NCBI RefSeq assembly: GCF_039522665.1
Contig: NZ_BAAADV010000003.1
Span: forward strand, 124,001-188,000
DNA from: Natronoarchaeum mannanilyticum
GTDB lineage: Archaea; Halobacteriota; Halobacteria; Halobacteriales; Natronoarchaeaceae
DNA: 64,000 bases
Direction of reading: 5' to 3'
Shown: positions 8,249-15,357 of the stretch, piece by piece
Numbering within the stretch: position 1 is the first letter of the stretch
Layout: each line of letters starts with the position of its first letter
The notes under the pieces: generated by a model
Database searches by the model: none
Seen by the model: only the letters and a program-made list of their open reading frames with translations
What the model was told of the DNA's origin: nothing
Made by a program: the position numbers and the translations under genes

Positions 8249-8824
8249 TCACCGCAACACGGTCAGCGCCACGGCGAACAGGATGACGACGCCCAGCACG
8301 TCGGTGACGTTCGTGACGACCGGGATCGTCGTCTCGTCGGGATCGACGCCGAACCGGTAGGACGCGTACGTCGCGCCGATGCTCAGCCCCGACGCGACGA
8401 GCGCGAGCAGCATGCCGCTGCCCAGCGAGATCACCAGCAGGTCGACCAGTCCCATCGGCTCGCCGAGCAGGTGGCCGATCGCGAACGCCGCGAGGCCGGT
8501 GACGCCGAACACCGTCGCCGCGAGCGCGAGCGTCGCGAGCACGTCGACCCACAGCACCGGGTCGCGAGGATCGAACGAGAGGGTACCGAGGTGGAGCCGC
8601 GTCGAGAGCCGCGCGCTCAGGATCGCCCCGAGGTTCCCGCCAGTACCGATCATCACGGGGACGAGCACGGCCAGCACCCGGTACTCCGCCAGGAACGCCG
8701 CGTAGGTGTCGAGCACGAGGCCCGAGCCGAGTTCGAGCACGCTCAGCGCGGCCAGCAGCGGCACCATCCGGCGCACGATACCGGGAATGGTCCAGGCACC
8801 GACGCCGTCGGCCGCCGAGCTCAT
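8249..8824 (-). CDS. MgtE-type divalent cation transporter, half-size unit B
   Basis: A 191-residue integral membrane protein corresponding to one MgtE membrane domain, with about five helices. The segment MIGTGGNLGAILSARLSTR matches the conserved GN-containing motif of the family, and FGVDPDETTIPVVTNVTDV carries the conserved acidic/Asn ion-path residues. It lacks the cytosolic N and CBS domains of bacterial MgtE. It follows its paralogue by 31 nt, so the two are probably co-transcribed and form a heterodimer resembling the two-domain SLC41 proteins. Confidence 0.85.
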   Translation of the reverse strand: MSSAADGVGAWTIPGIVRRMVPLLAALSVLELGSGLVLDTYAAFLAEYRVLAVLVPVMIGTGGNLGAILSARLSTRLHLGTLSFDPRDPVLWVDVLATLALAATVFGVTGLAAFAIGHLLGEPMGLVDLLVISLGSGMLLALVASGLSIGATYASYRFGVDPDETTIPVVTNVTDVLGVVILFAVALTVLR

Positions 8825-8855
8825 CGTGACACCACCCCAGATGTCGGCGTCCGGA

Positions 8856-9431
8856 TCACAGCACCACCCCCACGGACACGAGCGCGACGTACAGGAAGAA
8901 GACGCCGAAGATGTCGCCGATCGTCGTGACGATCGGGCCGACCAGGTTGTCCGGATCCATCCCGCGCTCGTAGCTCGCGAAGATCAGCGTCAGCAGTCCC
9001 GCGATCAGCACGACCGCCGTCAGCGTCCCCGCGATGAGCAGGATGGCGATCAACTGTACGAGACTCGCCGAGTCGCGCCCGAGCAGCGCCAGCAGCGCCC
9101 ACGACGCCGTCGCGATGAACACCGAGATCGCGACGCCGTTGACGTACGACGCGATTACGGCGTTGACGAGCCGCTGTTGCCACTCGAACTCCGGTTCGAG
9201 CAGCCCCTGGTGGATGCCGCTGGCGACGCGAGCGCCCAGCGAGCCGTACACGTTCCCGCGGGTCGCCAGAAACGCGGGCAGAAGCAACCACATCCCCGGA
9301 AACTGCTCGAATGCCCGTGTCATCGCGTCCGATCCCAGAACGGTGCCGGCGATCAGTCCGCCGACGAGGCTGGCCAGCAGGACGGGCAGGGACTCCCGGT
9401 AGACCTGCCAGACCTCCCGGCGAACGTCCAT
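8856..9431 (-). CDS. MgtE-type divalent cation transporter, half-size unit A
   Basis: First gene of the pair, also 191 residues with about five helices. Conserved signatures are LPAFLATRGNVYGSLGARVA and GMDPDNLVGPIVTTIGDI. It transports Mg2+ or a related ion, presumably across the cytoplasmic membrane. A TATA-like GGTTTAACATT on the minus strand lies about 27 nt upstream of the ATG. Equal length and parallel motifs show that it and its neighbour arose by duplication. Confidence 0.85.
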   Translation of the reverse strand: MDVRREVWQVYRESLPVLLASLVGGLIAGTVLGSDAMTRAFEQFPGMWLLLPAFLATRGNVYGSLGARVASGIHQGLLEPEFEWQQRLVNAVIASYVNGVAISVFIATASWALLALLGRDSASLVQLIAILLIAGTLTAVVLIAGLLTLIFASYERGMDPDNLVGPIVTTIGDIFGVFFLYVALVSVGVVL

Positions 9432-9549
9432 ACCCGACTGTCACCCAGTCGAATGTTAAACCTAACGAGCGTCCGCGGGGGCATATAGACGCCGAAGCGC
9501 GGGTCAGACGCCGACGCGTGGGCGCGGCATCCAGACGCCAAAAACGGGG

Positions 9550-11280
9550 CTACTCCGCCGGATGCACGTCCGTAACAGTCCCGACACCCTTGCTCTGACC
9601 CTCTCGAAAGACGAACCGCTGGCCCTCCTCGACGAGGTACGGCCGGAACTTGAACCGGACCGTCGCGTTGCCCTTGTCGCCGGGCAGCAGCGTCCCGCCC
9701 TCGGGATAAAAGGCCGCGGCCTCGCTGATAGTCTCTAAGTGCACGACCGGCTCGTACCCGTCGTCGATCCGCGTCGGGTGGTTGAGCACCATCACCTCGG
9801 CCTCGAACTCGCGGACCGCGGTCGGCTCCGAGTCACGCGGGACCAGCACCATGCCGCGCTCGACCTCCGCCTCGGGGACGCCCTTGAGCGCGATGCCGAC
9901 GATCCGGCCGGCCTCGGCGTGGTCCACGCGGTGGTAGTGCATCTCGATCGACCGGGCCTCGACCTCCCGGAACTGGCCGTCGGCCATCGGCCCGAGCAGA
10001 AGCTCGTCGCCCGCTTCGATCTCGCCGGACATGATCGTCCCCGAGGCGACCGCCCCGACGCCGGTGACGTTGTACGTGCGGTCGACGTACATCCGGAACT
10101 CGCCGTCGGCGCCGGCGGTCTTGGGCAGGCGCTCGAACAGCTCGTCGAGCACGTCGACGCCCTCCATCTCGACGGCGCTGGTGGTGACGATCGGCACGAC
10201 CGTCTCGCCGATCTCCTCGACGGCGGCGTCGACGCCGTGGCGGTCGATCCGCAGCGGCGAGCGGTCGGCCTCCCGGAGCATCCGCTCGATCTCGCGCTCG
10301 ACTTCGAGCAGGCGGTCCTCCGAGACCACGTCTGCCTTGGTGATCGCGACGATCGTCGGCAGGTCGGTCGCGAGCAACACGCCGAGGTGTTCGCGGGTCG
10401 TCTTCGTGGGGCCGTCGTCGGCCGCCACCGTCAGCAGGCCGTAGTCGAGCTTCTGGCCGACCAGCCCGCGGATCGTCGTCCGGAGCCACGGCTCGTGGCC
10501 CACGGTGTCGACGAACGACACCAGCCGGTCGGACTCCTCGACGATGCGCGCGCGATCGGACTTGCGGTGGGGGTTGTCCATCCGAACCGGGCCCTCGTCG
10601 TCGAAGCCGTACACGGCGTACGACAGGTCCGCCGAGAGGCCGCGTTCGACCTCGTGGGGCTGGACATCGAGGTAGCCTCGCGTCCCGCCCTCGCCGTCGT
10701 CGGCCTGGCCGGTCACGAGCGACCCGACGAGCGTGCTCTTGCCGTGGTCGACGTGTCCCGCGGTGCCGACGACGATGTGGCTGTCGTCGACGTCCAGAAT
10801 GCCGCCCTCTCGGATCGTCGCGACGCCGACCAGACCCGTCGTCGCCTCCCCGGCGGCAGTATCCCCGCGGCCGCCGTCACCCCGTCCGCCGTCACCGCGC
10901 GGCCCGTTACCCCCCGCGTCGCCCGGCGGCGATCGGTTCGGCGCGGTGCCCTCTGTGGCGTCCGCCGGATCGACGCCCCACGTCTGGACATCCTCGATGT
11001 GGGCGCCGGCCTCTTCGGCCAGCAGGCTCAGCACGTCCATCGACTCGGAGAACTGCTCGGGCGGGATGCCGGCCAGCCCACCCTCGTCGGTGACGCCCAC
11101 GACGTACGTCGCCTCGCCGTCGCCCGAGAGGACGCGGTGCCGGAGCTGGGCCGCCAGGCTCTCGCGGCGACCGTCCGACAGGTGCACGTCGCGCTGGAGT
11201 CGCTCCTTGAACTCGACGCTGCCGCCTTCCCGCTCGCCGCGCTCTATCGCCCGCTCGAGCGCGGCCCGGTCGGGGCTCAT
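9550..11280 (-). CDS. GTPBP1/2-like translational GTPase
   Basis: A 576-residue elongation-factor-type GTPase. An N-terminal region of about 110 residues precedes a Gly/Arg/Asp-rich linker (about 115-145). The G domain follows with P-loop GHVDHGKS (175-182), DTVGHEPW (258-265) and TKAD in place of NKxD (314-317). The C-terminal half matches EF-Tu beta-barrel domains. The family resembles eukaryotic GTPBP1, linked to ribosome rescue or mRNA turnover; the archaeal role is unclear. The start at MSPDRA is preferred to one nine codons upstream because a TATA-like stretch lies about 25 nt before it. Confidence 0.85.
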   Translation of the reverse strand: MSPDRAALERAIERGEREGGSVEFKERLQRDVHLSDGRRESLAAQLRHRVLSGDGEATYVVGVTDEGGLAGIPPEQFSESMDVLSLLAEEAGAHIEDVQTWGVDPADATEGTAPNRSPPGDAGGNGPRGDGGRGDGGRGDTAAGEATTGLVGVATIREGGILDVDDSHIVVGTAGHVDHGKSTLVGSLVTGQADDGEGGTRGYLDVQPHEVERGLSADLSYAVYGFDDEGPVRMDNPHRKSDRARIVEESDRLVSFVDTVGHEPWLRTTIRGLVGQKLDYGLLTVAADDGPTKTTREHLGVLLATDLPTIVAITKADVVSEDRLLEVEREIERMLREADRSPLRIDRHGVDAAVEEIGETVVPIVTTSAVEMEGVDVLDELFERLPKTAGADGEFRMYVDRTYNVTGVGAVASGTIMSGEIEAGDELLLGPMADGQFREVEARSIEMHYHRVDHAEAGRIVGIALKGVPEAEVERGMVLVPRDSEPTAVREFEAEVMVLNHPTRIDDGYEPVVHLETISEAAAFYPEGGTLLPGDKGNATVRFKFRPYLVEEGQRFVFREGQSKGVGTVTDVHPAE

Positions 11281-11413
11281 ATCCCCGGATTGGGGAACCG
11301 TTACCAAAAGACTTCCTGCCGGCAGAGAGTGTCACGCACGATTTTGCCCGGCCGAGACGCCGCCTCGCGGATTGCGGACGGCAAGGACGACGCGCCGCGG
11401 GCCGTACCCGAAC

Positions 11414-12583
11414 TCACCCCTCGACGAACCGAACCCCGTCGAGATCGACCCGGAGGCCACCGCCGTCGCTCTCGTTCAGCGAGAGCCGCCAGCCGTGAGC
11501 CTCGGCGATCGCGCGTGCGGTCGACAGTCCCAATCCGGGACGCGCCTGCTCGGTCGAGTACCCCGCTTCGAGCGCCCGCTCGCGCTGGTCCTCGGGGATG
11601 CCGGGCCCGTCGTCGGCGACGAACAGCCCCGTCTCGGTGGCGCCGACGGTGATCGTCACTGCGGCGTCGCCCGACGAGTCGTCCGCGGCATCGTCGGTCG
11701 ATCCGTACTCGACGGCGTTTTCGAAGAGGCGCTCGAACAGTTCGAGGAGGTGGTTGTACTGCCCCGCGACGTGCTGGAGATCCTCGACGACGAGCGTCGC
11801 GTCGGACGCCTCCAGCTCTCCCCAGCACGAGCGAACCAGCGAGTCGACGTCGATCGACTCGAACCGCTCGATCCGCTTGCCCATGCGGGCCATCGTGACG
11901 ACGCTGTCGCCGATCTCTCCGATCTCCGCGAGCGCCTCGTCGACGTGCTCGAAGTACTCATCGTCGCCGTCGCGCCGCGCGCGTTCGAGGTACCCTCGGG
12001 CGATCGTCAGGGGGTTCTGGAGGTCGTGGCTGACGACGCTCGCGACCTCCTCGATCCGCTCGTCGGGGTCGCGGACGCCGTCGGGTCGAAACTCGCCGGC
12101 GCCGTTCTCGCGCGACGGGGCTGTACCGGCGTCCTCCACGGCGACAGTGTCGGCGCCGCCGTCGGTCGCCTGTTCGACGGCGGCCGCCTCGTCGACCTGC
12201 GAACTGACCGCCACGGCCGTGTGAATCCGGTGAGCCAGCAGCGTGAACTGCGCGGGACGGCCCTTCTGGAGGTACGCGGCCGCGCCGGCGTCGAGCGCGC
12301 GCTCGACGAGCGCCTCGTTGTTCCGCGCGGTGAAGAGAAGGCAGGGCACGCCGGGAGCGCGCTCGCGGACGCGCTCGACCAGCTCGATGCCGTCGCCCGC
12401 ACCCAGATCCAGATCCGTGACGACGCAGTCCACGTCGCCGACCGCCAGTCGATCGAGCGCGGCGTCGGGATCGCCGATCGTGGTCACGTCCAGCGAATCG
12501 TCCGCCGCCGCGAGGTACTCGGCGGTCAGCGCGGCGAACTCCTCGTCGTCGTCGACGTGCAGGACGGTGACCGATTCTCGCAT
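11414..12583 (-). CDS. Receiver-histidine kinase (response regulator fused to HisKA/HATPase)
   Basis: A 389-residue protein. The N-terminal receiver keeps its key residues: acidic pair D11/D12, phosphoacceptor D57 (VVTDLDL) and K107. A low-complexity linker of about 40 residues leads to HisKA (VSHDLQNPL, H186) and HATPase_c (N-box ELFERLFENAVEYG; G-boxes DDGPGIP and GLGLSTARAI). Receiver-first kinases of this type are common in haloarchaea and pass signals from another kinase. It has no DNA-binding or membrane domain. Confidence 0.9.
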   Translation of the reverse strand: MRESVTVLHVDDDEEFAALTAEYLAAADDSLDVTTIGDPDAALDRLAVGDVDCVVTDLDLGAGDGIELVERVRERAPGVPCLLFTARNNEALVERALDAGAAAYLQKGRPAQFTLLAHRIHTAVAVSSQVDEAAAVEQATDGGADTVAVEDAGTAPSRENGAGEFRPDGVRDPDERIEEVASVVSHDLQNPLTIARGYLERARRDGDDEYFEHVDEALAEIGEIGDSVVTMARMGKRIERFESIDVDSLVRSCWGELEASDATLVVEDLQHVAGQYNHLLELFERLFENAVEYGSTDDAADDSSGDAAVTITVGATETGLFVADDGPGIPEDQRERALEAGYSTEQARPGLGLSTARAIAEAHGWRLSLNESDGGGLRVDLDGVRFVEG

Positions 12584-12707
12584 CTATCCCAGAATGCCGC
12601 CCCGGCTACATATCTCTTATTGCGATACATTTCTCTCCAGATACTACATTTACTTACCGACTAATTACGGGTATTATCGTCCCTAACGAGAGAAAACAGC
12701 CGGACGG

Positions 12708-13322
12708 CTATCCGTCGTCGGTCAGCGTCTCGTAGGCGCGGTTCACCCGCTTGAACGCCTCCTCGCTGCCCTCATCGGTGTCCGGGTGAACCGTCTTCAC
12801 TTTCTGCCGGTAGGCTTCCTTGATCCGGGCCCGGTCGGCGTCGGGCGTCACGCCGAGCACCCGGGCGGCCTCGGCCGGCGTCGGCCCCTCGGCGGCCGCC
12901 TGCCCGCCGCCGTTGCGGGCTCGCTGGCCGCGTGGGCCGCCCCTCCTGCGGCTCCCGCCACCCTCGGCGTCGCCGCGCTGGCCGCTACCGCGGCGAGCGC
13001 TGTCCCGGCCGACGCCGGCGAACGGCCCGCGGGCGTCGCGGAACCGCTGCTCGCGCGGCCCGGCGCCGAAGCCGCCCCGGGACTGCTCCCGGCGCTCGTA
13101 CTCGCCGGCAGCGGCGCGCCGGCGGACGCGATCGGCCATCCGGCCCGAGGCGTGGTACCACACGAGGTACGACGCCAGCCCGAACGCGGCGGCGATCGTG
13201 AGGAAAAACAGGCTAAAGCGAAGCGCGAGGACGAACTGCAGGACGGCCATGACGCCGAAGACGCCGGCCAGGGCCATCAGGAGCGGCGATCGCTGCACGG
13301 ATGGGCGTACGTGCTCCAGCAT
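12708..13322 (-). CDS. Membrane-anchored J-domain protein
   Basis: A 204-residue protein with two N-terminal hydrophobic segments (about 14-34 and 36-50), a basic Arg/Gly-rich middle (about 65-140) and a C-terminal J domain (148-204). The HPD tripeptide that stimulates DnaK is at 179-181 (TVHPDTD). The layout is reversed relative to DnaJ, where the J domain is N-terminal. It probably recruits DnaK to the membrane. Confidence 0.85.
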   Translation of the reverse strand: MLEHVRPSVQRSPLLMALAGVFGVMAVLQFVLALRFSLFFLTIAAAFGLASYLVWYHASGRMADRVRRRAAAGEYERREQSRGGFGAGPREQRFRDARGPFAGVGRDSARRGSGQRGDAEGGGSRRRGGPRGQRARNGGGQAAAEGPTPAEAARVLGVTPDADRARIKEAYRQKVKTVHPDTDEGSEEAFKRVNRAYETLTDDG

Positions 13323-13380
13323 TCAAATACTCTCGTGCGCCCCGGAGATCCGCCGGAAGTCTCGTTTCGAGCGGCTCGGC

Positions 13381-13426
13381 GGAACGGACGTTCGACGCCC
13401 GGAGGAACGGACGTTCGACGCCCGGA
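13381..13426. repeat. Two tandem 23-bp repeats
   Basis: Two exact copies of a 23-bp unit (GGAACGGACGTTCGACGCCC plus GGA), followed by a degenerate third (GGAACAGTTCGACGGCCACA). They lie in the 134-bp gap between the start of the J-domain gene and the 3' end of the padR-like gene. Confidence 0.75.
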
Positions 13427-13456
13427 GGAACAGTTCGACGGCCACAGGAACGATTT

Positions 13457-13753
13457 TCAGCTCTCGAGGCGGACGGAGCTCAGCTTCGCGCGTTCCCACT
13501 CGTGGCGCTGCCTGAGGCGGTGAAACCCCTTCTCGGTCAGCGAGTAGTAGTTCGTCCGACTGTCGAGCCGGCCCTTCTCGACGTAGCCCTCCTCGACGAG
13601 CGTATCCAGATTCGGATAGACGTTTCCGCGGTTCACGTCCGTCGCTGCCTCGGCTTCGAAGCGCGCTTTGATATCCTGTCCCGACGGTCGATCCGCACTC
13701 GCGATGATGAACAGGAGGTCCCGCTGAAACGCCGTCCTGTCGAACAGTGCCAT
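13457..13753 (-). CDS. PadR-family transcriptional regulator
   Basis: A 98-residue winged-helix protein. MALFDRTAFQRDLLFIIAS forms the first helices, GNVYPNLDTLVEEGYVEKG the recognition helix and wing, and RTNYYSLTEKGFHRL the second wing. The start is placed at MALFDRT because a TATA-like TAAATAACG lies about 27 nt upstream on the minus strand; the reading frame is open further upstream but does not look coding. PadR proteins usually repress a neighbouring gene or themselves. Confidence 0.85.
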   Translation of the reverse strand: MALFDRTAFQRDLLFIIASADRPSGQDIKARFEAEAATDVNRGNVYPNLDTLVEEGYVEKGRLDSRTNYYSLTEKGFHRLRQRHEWERAKLSSVRLES

Positions 13754-13809
13754 ACGCTCACTGCCACGATTCGCATTATCGTTATTTAGCTTCTGAAACG
13801 ACGACCGAA

Positions 13810-13830
13810 CTGTTACTCGGTAAATAACAG
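13810..13830. promoter_or_regulatory. Candidate operator dyad upstream of the padR-like gene
   Basis: CTGTTA, nine bases, TAACAG: a 6-bp inverted repeat about 57 bp upstream of the regulator's ATG and 30 bp upstream of its TATA-like box. The position suits an operator, but it is a short dyad and unproven. Confidence 0.3.
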
Positions 13831-13900
13831 TTTCCGAATCCGAGTGATCGAGCCGGGTTGACCGGCACGCCGTCGTGCGGTAGTAACTGCGCACCGCCCG

Positions 13901-15154
13901 TCAGACCGGCTCGCCGAACGCGTACACCGTGCTGTGGCCGGTCACCTCGACCTCCAGGAACTCGCCGACCTCGACGCCGCGCTCGCCGGCGTTCTGGACG
14001 ATGATCTGGCGGTAGGCGCCGTCGCGGCACTTCACGGAGTCGCCGGTACCCTCCTCGACGGCGAGCACCTCGCGCGTCTCGCCGACCATCGCGTCGTAGG
14101 CCTCGGCGACGATCTCCTGCTTGAGTTCGGACATCTCCTTCGAGCGGTCCTTCTTGACCTGTCCGCCCAGACCCTTCAGGTCGGCTGCGTCGGTGCCGGG
14201 GCGCTTGGAGAATCTGGTCACGTTGACCTTCTCGGGGCGGGTCTCTCTGAACAGGGCCATGCTCTGTGCGTGGTCGCGGTCGGTCTCGCTGGGGAAGCCG
14301 ACGATGAAGTCCGTCGAGAGCGTCCAGTAGTCAAGCCGGTCGTCGAAGGTTTCGACGACTTCGACGAACTCCTCGACCTGGTGCTGGCGGCGCATGTCCC
14401 CGAGCACGTCGTTCGAGCCCGACTGGACGGGCGCGTGGATGAAGTTGTACAGCTCGTCGTGCTCGGCGAACACGTCGGCCAGCTCCTCGCGGATGCCGTG
14501 GATCCCCTTCGGGTTGGCCATGCCGACTCGAACCCGAAAGTCGCCGTCGATCTCCGAGCAGATGCGATCGAGCAGGCGGTGGAGCTTGCGCTCGCCCTCG
14601 TCCCAGCCGTAGACGCCGGTGTCCTGGCCGGTGATGCGGATTTCTTTGGCGCCCGCGTGAACGAGCGCGCGAGCCTTCTCGACGTTCTCCTCGACCGGCG
14701 GCGAGTCGATCTTGCCGGTCGCGTGCTTCGTGATGCAGTACGAACAGTCGCTCATGCAGCCGCGAGCGATCGGCAGGATGCCGACGACGCCGTCGAGGAT
14801 CGGCTCGGTGCCCGCCGTGGTGGTCGGACACTCGCCGTTGCCGACGGCGTTTGGCACCTCGTCCCAGTGGAGCACGCGGGCGTCGATCCCGGCTTCGTCG
14901 AACTCCTCGCCCTGCGCGATCGCCATGCAGCCCGTGACGATCAGATCGGCCGTCTCTTCCTGAAGTTCCTCGGCGCGGCGGAGCATGTTGCGCTCGGTTT
15001 TCTCGACGACGGTACAGGAGTTCATGATGGCGACGTCCGCCTCGGACGGCCCCTCGACGGGTCGGTGGCCCGCGTCGCGCAGCTTGCGCTCGATCTGCCG
15101 GCTCTCACCCCGGTTCGACGTACAGCCGTAGGTCTCGATGTGGTAGCGGGCCAT
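13901..15154 (-). CDS. tRNA (t6A37) methylthiotransferase, e-MtaB type
   Basis: A 417-residue radical-SAM methylthiotransferase that converts t6A37 to ms2t6A37 in tRNAs reading ANN codons. The N-terminal UPF0004 domain has Fe-S cysteines C11, C47 and C76. The radical-SAM motif CxxxCxxC is C133/C137/C140 (RGCMSDCSYC). A C-terminal TRAM-like domain ends the protein. The start at MARYHIETYGC is chosen because UPF0004 domains begin there. Confidence 0.9.
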   Translation of the reverse strand: MARYHIETYGCTSNRGESRQIERKLRDAGHRPVEGPSEADVAIMNSCTVVEKTERNMLRRAEELQEETADLIVTGCMAIAQGEEFDEAGIDARVLHWDEVPNAVGNGECPTTTAGTEPILDGVVGILPIARGCMSDCSYCITKHATGKIDSPPVEENVEKARALVHAGAKEIRITGQDTGVYGWDEGERKLHRLLDRICSEIDGDFRVRVGMANPKGIHGIREELADVFAEHDELYNFIHAPVQSGSNDVLGDMRRQHQVEEFVEVVETFDDRLDYWTLSTDFIVGFPSETDRDHAQSMALFRETRPEKVNVTRFSKRPGTDAADLKGLGGQVKKDRSKEMSELKQEIVAEAYDAMVGETREVLAVEEGTGDSVKCRDGAYRQIIVQNAGERGVEVGEFLEVEVTGHSTVYAFGEPV

Positions 15155-15357
15155 CGCGTCGTCACCGAATGGGGGCCGCGCGGCAAAAAGCGCGACGAAA
15201 CCACCCGGGCGTACTGGAGGCACCCATTGCCGAAAACAAAACTTCTCCCCTCGTCTGGAAATCGGCGATTTGGGATCGAACATCGTCGATGAGGAAGAAT
15301 TTCTACTTCAGAGAGTGGTATGAAAATATAAGTAGTTGGTCCCACCATACTGATAGT
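15155..15357. other. Divergent promoter region
   Basis: A 203-bp region between the e-MtaB and PGF-CTERM gene starts. It becomes AT-rich towards the right and contains the promoter listed next; no gene seen. Confidence 0.5.
15323..15332 (+). promoter_or_regulatory. TATA box of the PGF-CTERM surface protein gene
   Basis: AAAATATAAG, a strong haloarchaeal TATA match whose centre lies about 30 nt before the ATG at 15358. Confidence 0.65.

Noticed and set aside
9739-12664. Two plus-strand open frames of over 600 codons opposite the GTPase and receiver-kinase genes
   Set aside because: Both are antisense to genes with intact catalytic motifs.
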